Source: Methylotenera sp. (GTDB lineage: Bacteria > Pseudomonadota > Gammaproteobacteria > Burkholderiales > Methylophilaceae). From it: DNA of 64,000 nucleotides. This document shows, piece by piece, positions 18,447-27,520 of the stretch (position 1 is its first letter; every line of letters starts with the position of its first letter). Under the pieces are notes generated by a model. It was not told the DNA's origin. It was given only the letters and a program-made list of their open reading frames with translations, and made no database searches. Made by a program: the position numbers and the translations under genes. Where the stretch lies: assembly GCA_030652995.1 (NCBI GenBank), contig JAUSAG010000015.1:55111-119110 (forward strand). Reading direction: 5' to 3'.

Positions 18447-19630
18447 TGACTGCTACATCTATGTTTGCAAATACGTTTTCAAATGCTTTACCAAGCAAAA
18501 AAATGTTTCTCGCTTTATTGACAGCCAGCTTTTTAATGGCAGGCTGTAATGCAAAAGAAGAAGCGCCAGTTGAAGCTAAGGTTGTTGATCCGAATATTGT
18601 GGAAATCACAGAGCAACTGGCAAAGCAGATACAACTGCATACGATAGGCAATATCGAAATGCGCGGCACTTTGCGCGTGCCCGGCAGCATCCAGGTGGAT
18701 GAGCAGCGCATGGCGAGAATCGGCGCCTCAGTCACTGGCCGTATTAAAGATATTGAAGCAACGCTTGGTCAGAATGTTAAGAATGGACAAGTACTCGCGA
18801 CACTCAACAGTACTGAGTTAGCACAAAATCAGCTCGTTTATATCAAAGCTTCGCAGCAAATTGGCTTGCAATCGAAAGCGGTAGAGCGTGCACGCTTACT
18901 GCAAGAAGCTGATGTAATCGGTGCGGCTGAATTACAACGCCGCGAAGCTGAGCTAAGCGCAGCACAAGCCGAGTTAAATGCCGCACGCGACCAGTTACTG
19001 GTATTGGGGATGAGTGAATCTGCGATTAATAAACTGACGCAGACAGGACAAATCCGCTCTTACAGCAATGTGGTATCGCGTATTTCAGGCACGGTGATCA
19101 GCCGCAAGGTTAATCTAGGGCAAGTTGTGCAGCCGGCTGAAGAGCTATTTATAATTGCCGATCTTTCTCATGTCTGGGTCGTTGCTGAAATTCCTGAGCA
19201 GCAGATAGATCTGATTCAAGTGGGTGAGGAGGTTGTGGTTGAAATTCCAGCTTTAGGTGGTAAGCAATATAAAGCCAAGCTGATTTACGAAGGTGATGTG
19301 GTCAACCCGGAAACCAGAACTGTGACTGTACGTTCTGATTTGACAAACGATGATCGTGAAATCAAGCCGGATATGCTGGTTTCAATGCTGATTCAATCGC
19401 ACTCGGAATCAAAGCTGGCCTTGCCACTACAGAGCATTGTTAGAGAAAACGATACCACCTATGTTTACGTGCAACTTGCACCAAACAAGTTCCGACTGCG
19501 TGAAGTTGAATTGGGGCAGGAACATGAAGGTATGGTGACCATCGTGAATGGTGTGTCCGAGGGTGAAATCGTGGTCGCTGATGGCGCATTCCATGTGAAT
19601 AACGAACGCAAACGCAAAGAATTGGAGTAA
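18446..19630 (+). CDS. czcB: RND efflux periplasmic adaptor (CzcB-like)
   Basis: 394 aa MFP; lipobox MAGCNAKEE; GASVTGRIKDIEATLGQNVKNGQVLATL. Confidence 0.88.
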   Translation: MTATSMFANTFSNALPSKKMFLALLTASFLMAGCNAKEEAPVEAKVVDPNIVEITEQLAKQIQLHTIGNIEMRGTLRVPGSIQVDEQRMARIGASVTGRIKDIEATLGQNVKNGQVLATLNSTELAQNQLVYIKASQQIGLQSKAVERARLLQEADVIGAAELQRREAELSAAQAELNAARDQLLVLGMSESAINKLTQTGQIRSYSNVVSRISGTVISRKVNLGQVVQPAEELFIIADLSHVWVVAEIPEQQIDLIQVGEEVVVEIPALGGKQYKAKLIYEGDVVNPETRTVTVRSDLTNDDREIKPDMLVSMLIQSHSESKLALPLQSIVRENDTTYVYVQLAPNKFRLREVELGQEHEGMVTIVNGVSEGEIVVADGAFHVNNERKRKELE

Positions 19631-19633
19631 TGC

Positions 19634-22600
19634 ATGATTGAATCTCTAATTCGGATGGCGCTTAAACAGCGCCTGATAGTGATGGTGTTTGCAGTCGCGC
19701 TTATGATTGCAGGCATATTTGCATTACAAAGACTTTCTGTGGATGCGTTTCCGGATGTAACCAATGTACAGGTGCAGATCGCGACGCAGGCAACCGGTAA
19801 GTCACCGGAAGAAGTTGAGCGCTTTATTACCGTGCCGCTGGAAATCAGCATGACCGGCTTGCCGGGCTTGATAGAAATGCGTTCGCTCAACCGTAATGGC
19901 TTATCTTTGATTACGCTGGTATTCACCGAAAAAACGGATGTTTATTTTGCGCGTCAGCTCGTGATGGAACGGCTGATGGAAGTCATGGAAAAAATGCCGC
20001 AGGGCGTCACGCCGATTCTAGGCCCTGTTGCAACTGGCTTAGGTGAGGTTTATCAATATACTTTGGATAAACCCGGTGACGGTGAAAAAGAGCTAACAGT
20101 TGAAGATCTCACTGAACGCCGTGCTATTCAGGACTGGGTGGTCAGGCCATTGCTGCGTGGTATTCCTGGCGTAGCTGAAATCAACTCGCAAGGTGGTTAC
20201 GTTAAGCAATATCAGGCACTGGTTAACCCAGACCGTATGAACCACTATGGCTTAAAATTGCAGGATATCTACATGGCATTGGCTAAAAACAATGCCAACA
20301 GCGGCGGCGGTGTATTGCCGCAATTCGCCGAGCAGTATCTGATTCGTGGTGTGGGTCTGATTGAAAATCTGGATGACATTCGTAATATCGTACTGAAAGA
20401 GCAAAACGGCGTACCGGTGTTTATGCGCGATATTGCTGAGGTAAAACTTGGGCATGAAGTACGAGTTGGTGCCGTGTTGAAAAACGGTTATACCGAGTCA
20501 GTGGGCGGCATTGTAATCATGATGCGTGCCGGTAACGCTAAAGAAGTGGTAAGCCGTGTTAAAGATCGTGTACAAGAAATCAACGAAAAAGGCATGCTAC
20601 CACATGGCTTGCAGATTGTGCCTTACTATGACCGTAGTGAGCTGGTAGATGCAGCGCTGTTGACAGTGACCAAGGTGCTGATCGAAGGCATTATTCTGGT
20701 GGTTTTTATACTATTCCTGTTCTTGGGTGATGTGCGCTCCAGCATTATTGTGGTGGCAACGCTCATACTAACGCCGCTGATCACGTTTATGGCGATGAAT
20801 TACTACGGCATTTCTGCCAACTTGATGTCATTGGGCGGCTTGGCGATTGCGATCGGCCTCATGGTCGATGGTTCGGTGGTGGTGGTTGAGAACGCCTTCC
20901 ACCATTTAGGGCACAGGCAAAACGAGAGCAAGGTGCGCGTGGTGCTGGAGGCCGCGAGTGAAGTCGCTACGCCGGTATTGTTTGGTGTAGGTATTATCAT
21001 TCTGGTGTTCTTGCCGCTCATGACGCTGGAAGGTATGGAAGGCAAGATGTTTGCGCCGCTGGCGATGACGATTGCAATCGCCTTGTTTGTATCACTGGTG
21101 ATTTCACTCACTTTATCACCGGTACTTTGTTCTTACATTCTTAAGGGCGGTTCAGGCGAAGACACCAAGCTGATTCAATCAATTAAAACCCCTTATTTAA
21201 AGCTGCTGAACTGGGCGCTGACGAATGATAAAAAAACCATTGCAACAGCAACAGCAGTGTTCGTTATGTCCTTATTGGTGGTGCCGCTTCTGGGTACCTC
21301 TTTTATTCCTGAAATGAAAGAGGGGTCGATTGTGCCGGGAATTAACCGTGTGCCGAATATCTCGCTTGAAGAGTCTATTAAGATGGAGAACGAGGCCATG
21401 CGGCTGATTATGGAAAAGGTGCCCGGCGTTAAATCTGCAATGTCTGGTATCGGTCGCGGTGAAAGCCCGGCTGACCCGCAGGCGCAGAATGAATCTACGC
21501 CGATTGTGAGCTTGAAACCAAGGGATGAATGGCCAGAAGGCTGGACGCAGGATGATATTGCCGACAAGATGACGGAAGTGTTATCTGAAGGCTTGCCGGG
21601 CGTGCAGATTGTGATGGCGCAGCCGATTTCAGACCGTGTGGACGAACTGTTGACCGGTGTTAGATCGGACGTGGCGGTGAAGGTGTTTGGTGACGACATG
21701 GCCAAGCTAAAAAGCAAGGCTGATGAAATTGCCAAAATTGCCGGCACTGTGCCAGGTGCAGTTGACCTGCGTGTAGAAAAAGTATCAGGTCAGCAATACC
21801 TTAATATCACGATTAACCGTCAGGCGATTGCGCGTCAGGGCATTAATGCCTCAGACATTCACGACATCATTGAAACTGCGATTGGCGGTAAGGTTGCCAC
21901 CGAGATTTATGAAGGTGAGCGCAGGTTCTCCGGTGCGGTGCGTTTCCCTGAAAGTTTCAGGGATAACACCGAAGCGATCGGTAATATACTCGTGACTTCG
22001 CCAAATGGCTCACGTGTTGCATTGAGTGATCTGGCCAAGATTGAAATTAAAGATGGTCCCGCGCAAATCAGTCGCGAGTTAGGTAAACGCCGTATTGTGG
22101 TGGCGATTAACGTAAGAGATCGTGACCTGGGCGGTTTTGTTGCTGAATTACAGCAAACGCTGGATAAGCAGCTCAAACTGCCGGATGGTTATTATCTTGA
22201 GTACGGTGGCCAGTTTCAGAACATGGAGCGCGCTTTAAATCACCTGATGATCATTGTGCCAATTACGATTGCGGCGATTTTCTTCCTGCTGTTCCTGCTG
22301 TTTAATTCAGTACGCTACGCCACGATGATTATCATGATTCTGCCGTTTGCCTCGATAGGCGGTATTTTTGCGCTGCTTGTCACCGGTGAGTACCTCTCAG
22401 TGCCAGCATCAGTTGGTTTCATCGCCTTATGGGGTATTGCGGTGCTGAACGGTGTGGTGCTTGTATCTTATATACGTTCATTACGCGATGAAGGCAAAGG
22501 CCAGATTGAATCGATTGTAGAAGGCTGTAAACAAAGGTTCAGGCCGGTGATGATGACGGCAACAGTAGCCATGCTGGCGTTGGTGCCATTCCTGTTTGCA

Positions 22601-22735
22601 ACAGGCCCAGGTTCTGAAATTCAGCGGCCGCTGGCGATTGTGGTGATTGGCGGCCTGATCAGCTCAACACTACTGACACTGGTCGTGGTGCCAACCCTGT
22701 ACCGCAGGTTTGAAGAATCAAGAATCGAAGCATAA
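19634..22735 (+). CDS. czcA: Heavy-metal efflux RND transporter, CzcA/CusA family
   Basis: 1033 aa; RLSVDAFPDVTNVQVQI, GLAIAIGLMVDGSVVVVEN, full RND length. Confidence 0.92.
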   Translation: MIESLIRMALKQRLIVMVFAVALMIAGIFALQRLSVDAFPDVTNVQVQIATQATGKSPEEVERFITVPLEISMTGLPGLIEMRSLNRNGLSLITLVFTEKTDVYFARQLVMERLMEVMEKMPQGVTPILGPVATGLGEVYQYTLDKPGDGEKELTVEDLTERRAIQDWVVRPLLRGIPGVAEINSQGGYVKQYQALVNPDRMNHYGLKLQDIYMALAKNNANSGGGVLPQFAEQYLIRGVGLIENLDDIRNIVLKEQNGVPVFMRDIAEVKLGHEVRVGAVLKNGYTESVGGIVIMMRAGNAKEVVSRVKDRVQEINEKGMLPHGLQIVPYYDRSELVDAALLTVTKVLIEGIILVVFILFLFLGDVRSSIIVVATLILTPLITFMAMNYYGISANLMSLGGLAIAIGLMVDGSVVVVENAFHHLGHRQNESKVRVVLEAASEVATPVLFGVGIIILVFLPLMTLEGMEGKMFAPLAMTIAIALFVSLVISLTLSPVLCSYILKGGSGEDTKLIQSIKTPYLKLLNWALTNDKKTIATATAVFVMSLLVVPLLGTSFIPEMKEGSIVPGINRVPNISLEESIKMENEAMRLIMEKVPGVKSAMSGIGRGESPADPQAQNESTPIVSLKPRDEWPEGWTQDDIADKMTEVLSEGLPGVQIVMAQPISDRVDELLTGVRSDVAVKVFGDDMAKLKSKADEIAKIAGTVPGAVDLRVEKVSGQQYLNITINRQAIARQGINASDIHDIIETAIGGKVATEIYEGERRFSGAVRFPESFRDNTEAIGNILVTSPNGSRVALSDLAKIEIKDGPAQISRELGKRRIVVAINVRDRDLGGFVAELQQTLDKQLKLPDGYYLEYGGQFQNMERALNHLMIIVPITIAAIFFLLFLLFNSVRYATMIIMILPFASIGGIFALLVTGEYLSVPASVGFIALWGIAVLNGVVLVSYIRSLRDEGKGQIESIVEGCKQRFRPVMMTATVAMLALVPFLFATGPGSEIQRPLAIVVIGGLISSTLLTLVVVPTLYRRFEESRIEA

Positions 22736-22740
22736 TGCAC

Positions 22741-22795
22741 AAAATAATCATACAAAAGATAATCATACAAAAGATAATCATGCAAAAGATAAAGG
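22741..22795. repeat. Tandem about 15-bp repeat (ACAAAAGATAATCAT), about 3.5 copies
   Basis: acaaaataatcat-acaaaagataatcat-acaaaagataatcat-gcaaaagataaagg between czcA stop and the PII-like start. Confidence 0.85.
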
Positions 22796-22805
22796 AGTTT
22801 CTGTA

Positions 22806-23141
22806 ATGAAAGAAATCAAAGCAGTAATACAACCGCACCGCTTGCCAAAAATCCGTTCAGCTCTGCGTAATATCAAGGCATTTCCGGGGATGACCATCAG
22901 TAAAGTGGAAGGCTGCGGCCACTATGTGGTAAAACCAGAGCAAGGAATCAGGGAAGAGTTAACTGATTACAGTCCTAAAATTCATATTGAAATGATCGTC
23001 CCTGATGAAATGCTCGAAGGCGTGCTGCAGATTATTGTAGAAGTAGGGCATACCGGGCAGGTTGGCGATGGTATTGTATGGGTAACATCGGTAGAACGTT
23101 TTATCAGGTTATCTGAGCAGATTAAAGTGATTGATTGTTAA
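22806..23141 (+). CDS. PII-like (P-II family) protein linked to heavy-metal efflux
   Basis: ATG 22806; MKEIKAVIQPHRLPKIRSALRNIKAFPGMTISKVEGCG...GDGIVWVTSVERFIRL. Confidence 0.85.
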   Translation: MKEIKAVIQPHRLPKIRSALRNIKAFPGMTISKVEGCGHYVVKPEQGIREELTDYSPKIHIEMIVPDEMLEGVLQIIVEVGHTGQVGDGIVWVTSVERFIRLSEQIKVIDC

Positions 23142-23310
23142 GTAACTAGATTGTTAGAAAATAAATTGCCTAACTGAACACCGCAGTCAGAAGTAAGATG
23201 GCTGAGATTTAATTATTAATCCCTTGTTTATGTTTTGATAGCCAAATCTATTAAATTGTTAGTTCCCAAGGTTGTCTAGCAATTTTGACACCCTAATTTA
23301 ATAAGATAAA

Positions 23311-23844
23311 CCCCCGGCTCTGCCGAGGGACTCACCAAGGTTTGACCTATACGTCGGTCGCCTTGAAACTTCCATCTCTACCAAAAGAAGGAGTTTCAAG
23401 ATAAAAGAGTACCAAAGTTTAAGTCATAAAAGGTGGGATTGTAAGTATCACGTAGTATTTATACCAAAGTGTCGAAAGAAAGCTATTTATGGCGCGTTGC
23501 GAAAGCATCTCGGTGAAATATTTCGTGAATTGGCACAGCAAAGAGAATGTGATGTAGTAGAAGGGCATCTGATGCAGGATCACGTGCATATGTGCTTAAG
23601 CGTACCGCCCAAGTACTCAGTATCGAACATCGTTGGTTTTATCAAAGGAAAAAGTGCGATATCGATAGCTCGGCAATTTGGAGGGCGTCAGAGAAATTTT
23701 ACTGGGGAAGTTTTTGGGCGCGAGGCTACTTTGTCTCAACAGTCGGATTAGAAGAGGAAATGGTAAGAGCGTATATACGTCACCAAGAGAAAGAAGATGA
23801 CCACTACGATCAAATGAAGTTAGGGGTATAGTCGCCTTCAGGCG
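23311..23844 (+). mobile_element. IS200/IS605-family (IS200-like) element, approximate limits
   Basis: Left subterminal hairpin cccccggctctgccgaggg (23311-23329), tnpA remnant, right hairpin CGCCTTCAGGCG (23833-23844). Confidence 0.65.
23401..23831 (+). pseudogene. tnpA: IS200-type Y1 transposase TnpA, ATA in place of start ATG and -1 frameshift at T5 (23711-23715)
   Basis: IKEYQSLSHKRWDCKYHVVFIPKCRKK...GHLMQDHVHMCLSVPPKYSVSNIVGFIKGKSA, then other frame SFWARGYFVSTVGLEEEMVRAYIRHQEKEDDHYDQMKL. Confidence 0.85.
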
Positions 23845-23914
23845 CATGGGTTGGGGGTGTAAGAAATTCTGTGTAAATGCTGATTGAGTGCATTAATTTA
23901 ATTTTGGCTACTGA

Positions 23915-25393
23915 ATGATTAACATAATAAAACAAAACTGGCTCTCTAATGTTCGTGGCGATGTGCTTGCAGGCCTCGTCGTTGCTCTGGCGCTTATTCC
24001 GGAGGCTATTGCTTTTTCAATTATTGCAGGCGTGGATCCTAAAGTGGGCCTGTATGCCTCTTTCTGTATTGCGGTTGTTATCTCTTTTGTCGGTGGCCGC
24101 CCAGGCATGATTTCTGCCGCAACGGGGGCTATGGCGCTACTTATGGTGACTTTGGTTAAAGATCACGGTCTGCAATACTTGCTAGCGGCGACCTTGCTGA
24201 CTGGCGTGATACAGATTGTATTTGGCTATATAAAGCTAGGTTCTTTAATGCGCTTTGTTTCACGTTCAGTAGTGACGGGCTTTGTGAATGCGCTGGCAAT
24301 ACTCATTTTTATGGCACAACTACCAGAGCTCACTAATGTTACCTGGCACGTTTACGCCATGACTGCGGCTGGTCTTGGCATTATTTACCTATTCCCCTAC
24401 ATTACTAAATCAATTCCATCACCATTGGTGACTATTGTGGTGCTGACTGGCGTTGCGATGTATTTTAATATGGATATTCGTACGGTAGGCGACATGGGCG
24501 AGTTGCCTGATACGCTGCCAATATTTCTTTGGCCAGATGTACCATTGAATTTTGAAACACTTGCCATTGTGTTTCCATATTCTGTGTCTTTGGCCGTGGT
24601 TGGGCTACTGGAATCGTTAATGACTGCAACTATTGTGGATGACTTGACCGATACCTCCAGTGATAAAAACCGTGAATGTAAGGGTCAAGGCCTAGCTAAT
24701 ATCGGTGCTGGCTTATTGGGGGGCATGGCAGGTTGCGCCATGATCGGGCAATCCATTATCAATGTGAAATCTGGTGGGCGCACGCGGTTATCTACTTTTA
24801 CCGCCGGTATTGTATTACTAATGCTGGTGGTTTTTTTAGGGTCGTGGGTGTCGAAAATACCGATGGCGGCCTTGGTTGCGGTGATGATTATGGTGTCAAT
24901 TGGTACGTTTAGCTGGAGTTCATTAAGCAATCTTAGAACGCATCCATTGAGTACTAGTGTTGTGATGGTTGCGACCGTCGTTGTCGTCGTGGCTACACAC
25001 AACTTGGCTTATGGCGTATTGGTCGGTGTGTTGCTGGCAGGCTTGTTTTTTGCAAACAAGGTTGGGCAGTTTCTGTTGGTAAGTTCTGAGGTTGATAACG
25101 ATAACACCTTGCGTACCTATAAGGTCGTGGGGCAAGTCTTTTTTACCTCTGCTGATAAATTTGTATCCTATTTTGATTTTAAAGAAGCCATCGATAAAGT
25201 TGTGATTGATTTAACGCATGCGCACTTTTGGGACATTACCTCAGTGAGCGCGTTAGATAAGGTTGTGATTAAGTTTCGTCGAGAAGGTACCGAAGTTGAG
25301 GTGATCGGCATGAATGAGGCAAGTGCTACCATCGTTGATCGCTTTGCAGTGCATGATAAACCCGATGTTGTAGATAATTTAATGGCACATTAA
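23915..25393 (+). CDS. SulP family inorganic anion (bicarbonate/sulfate) transporter with STAS domain
   Basis: 492 aa; [37 protein letters not shown]-terminal STAS-like [21 protein letters not shown]. Confidence 0.92.
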   Translation: MINIIKQNWLSNVRGDVLAGLVVALALIPEAIAFSIIAGVDPKVGLYASFCIAVVISFVGGRPGMISAATGAMALLMVTLVKDHGLQYLLAATLLTGVIQIVFGYIKLGSLMRFVSRSVVTGFVNALAILIFMAQLPELTNVTWHVYAMTAAGLGIIYLFPYITKSIPSPLVTIVVLTGVAMYFNMDIRTVGDMGELPDTLPIFLWPDVPLNFETLAIVFPYSVSLAVVGLLESLMTATIVDDLTDTSSDKNRECKGQGLANIGAGLLGGMAGCAMIGQSIINVKSGGRTRLSTFTAGIVLLMLVVFLGSWVSKIPMAALVAVMIMVSIGTFSWSSLSNLRTHPLSTSVVMVATVVVVVATHNLAYGVLVGVLLAGLFFANKVGQFLLVSSEVDNDNTLRTYKVVGQVFFTSADKFVSYFDFKEAIDKVVIDLTHAHFWDITSVSALDKVVIKFRREGTEVEVIGMNEASATIVDRFAVHDKPDVVDNLMAH

Positions 25394-25404
25394 AGGAAAA
25401 AACA

Positions 25405-26265
25405 ATGACAAATGTAGTTGCTTGTATAGATGGTTCAAATATCACGCCCGCAGTTTGTGATTATGCGGCGTGGGCTAGCTTGCGCCTAGGCGCACCACTA
25501 AAATTTCTACATGTGCTGGATAAAGCCGAGTACCCAACTGCGCCAAAAAATTTAAGTGGTAATATTGGTTTGGGTAGTCGCGAATCCTTATTAAGTGAAC
25601 TGACAGCGCTAGATGAAAAACGCGGCAAAATCGCTATGGAACATGGCCATCTCTTACTGGAAGAGGCCAAAGCTCGTGCACTGGCTTTTGGCATTACAGA
25701 CCCAATCTGCCGTCAACGGCATGGTGATCTGGTTGATACGCTGATAGAGATGGAAAATGACATTCGTTTACTGGTCATGGGTAAGCAAGGCTCAGTGGGC
25801 GATACCATAGGTGACCATGTAGGCAATAACCTTGAAAGAGTAGTGCGTACCATGCACCGCCCAATTTTAGTAACGCCGCAAACTTTTAAAGCGCCGAGCA
25901 GTATTATGATTGCTTTTGATGGTAGTGAGACTACCCGTAAAGGCGTTGAAATGGTGGCGGGTAGCCCGTTATTCAAAGGCTTGTTGTGTCACGTGGTGAT
26001 GGTAGGTGACGAGAGTAAAGCGCTGACTGAACACTTGAACTGGGCAAAAAATACGTTAGAATCGGCGACGGGTTTTACGGTCACGACTGCTGTATTGGCT
26101 GGCGAAGTGAAGCATGCTTTATGCAATTATCGCGATCAGCATGATATAGGCATGGTGGTGATGGGCGCTTACGGACACTCAAAAATCCGTCAGTTTCTGG
26201 TCGGTAGCACCACGACAAAAATGATTCAACATATTACGCAAGTGCCATTGCTATTATTGCGATAG
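25405..26265 (+). CDS. Universal stress protein (tandem USP domains)
   Basis: 286 aa; two USP halves ending VMGAYGHSKIRQFLVGSTTTKMIQHITQVPLLLLR. Confidence 0.9.
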   Translation: MTNVVACIDGSNITPAVCDYAAWASLRLGAPLKFLHVLDKAEYPTAPKNLSGNIGLGSRESLLSELTALDEKRGKIAMEHGHLLLEEAKARALAFGITDPICRQRHGDLVDTLIEMENDIRLLVMGKQGSVGDTIGDHVGNNLERVVRTMHRPILVTPQTFKAPSSIMIAFDGSETTRKGVEMVAGSPLFKGLLCHVVMVGDESKALTEHLNWAKNTLESATGFTVTTAVLAGEVKHALCNYRDQHDIGMVVMGAYGHSKIRQFLVGSTTTKMIQHITQVPLLLLR

Positions 26266-26332
26266 TGTTCGTTTAAGTTTAAGGACATTGCTTGCTAGCT
26301 AGAGTTTGAGGTTAACTTGGATTTTAGACGAT

Positions 26333-27520
26333 CTAATTGTTAGCCAATGCCTTGACTATATTACCCAGCGCATTAACAATCACCCGCCGAGGTGCGCCGA
26401 TATTCATGCGCATAAAACCACTGCCAGCCTCGCCAAACAGTATGCCTGGGCTCAAGCCTACACCAGCCTCGTGTACAAAAAAGTGTTTGAGTTCTGCATC
26501 GCTTATGCCCAAAGCGCGACAATCTAGCCATAACAAATAAGTGCCTTGTGGTGCAACTAGGCGAATTTGTGGCAAGTTGGCAGTTAAATAGTCTGCTACA
26601 AAATCACGTGTTTGTTTGAGGTAAACAAGGAGTTCGTCTAGCCATAATTCACCTTCACTGTAAGCCGCTTCAAAAGCAACCAGGCTGAATGGATTGGCGG
26701 CGCTGACGTGCAAAGTGTAAAATGCCTTGTTAATGGCGGCGCGGTGCGTTGCATCTGGAATAATCAATGCGGATAAATTCAGGCCCGGTATATTGAATGT
26801 TTTACTGGGAGCAACAGCGGTGATAATGTGATTTGCATGCCCTGACAAGGTTGCCAATATGTGGTGTTTGCCATCAGGGTAAATCAGGTCAGCGTGAATT
26901 TCATCTGAAAAGATAATCAAGTCGTGCTTTTCAGCAATCTGCAACAACCGTTCCAGCTCCGTTTTGCGCCACACTCTGCCAACAGGGTTGTGTGGTGAGC
27001 ATAAAAGCAACATGCGGGCATTAGCCGCACATTGTTCCAAATGCTCAAAATCAATCGTGTAGTGATCGTTTTCAAATCGCAGTGGATTTTCGACTAACTG
27101 CCTGCCCAAATTCGTCACCGCCGAGAAGAAGGGGAAATACACCGGCGGTTGTACAATCACAGATTCGCTCGGCTTGGCAATGGCCATCACAGCGGCATGC
27201 AGTGATGGCACCACGCCTGGGCACATTACAATCCATTCACGCTCTACTTCCCAGTCATGGCGGCGTTTTAGCCAGCTTATCAGTGCATCGTAAAGGCTAT
27301 CTGGATAAGTGGTGTAACCATAAATCGGGTGTGCGGCACGTTCAGTAAGTGCGCGAGTCACTGCGGGCGGCGTAGCAAAATCCATGTCGGCCACCCACAA
27401 AGGAATCAAGTCCGCACAACCAAACACATCCTGCCTTGCATCATATTTCAGGCTGGCGGTTGCCTCACGCGTGATTACGCGGTCAAAATCAAATGGCGTG
27501 TTCAAGAAACTTTTTCCCAA
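26333..27520 (-). CDS. PatB/MalY family PLP-dependent C-S lyase (candidate OvoB)
   Basis: 395 aa; LIPLWVADMDFATPPAV, IVAPSKTFNIPGLNLSALIIP; overlaps the 3' end of ovoA by 19 bp. Confidence 0.88.
   Translation of the reverse strand: MGKSFLNTPFDFDRVITREATASLKYDARQDVFGCADLIPLWVADMDFATPPAVTRALTERAAHPIYGYTTYPDSLYDALISWLKRRHDWEVEREWIVMCPGVVPSLHAAVMAIAKPSESVIVQPPVYFPFFSAVTNLGRQLVENPLRFENDHYTIDFEHLEQCAANARMLLLCSPHNPVGRVWRKTELERLLQIAEKHDLIIFSDEIHADLIYPDGKHHILATLSGHANHIITAVAPSKTFNIPGLNLSALIIPDATHRAAINKAFYTLHVSAANPFSLVAFEAAYSEGELWLDELLVYLKQTRDFVADYLTANLPQIRLVAPQGTYLLWLDCRALGISDAELKHFFVHEAGVGLSPGILFGEAGSGFMRMNIGAPRRVIVNALGNIVKALANN

Noticed and set aside
21193-21747. 184-aa minus-strand ORF opposite czcA
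   Set aside because: Ser/Thr/Pro-rich antisense frame; the czcA reading frame is clearly real
22741-22795. CRISPR-like array from repeats at the czcA-PII junction
   Set aside because: Repeats are contiguous 15-bp tandem units without unique spacers; no cas genes in window
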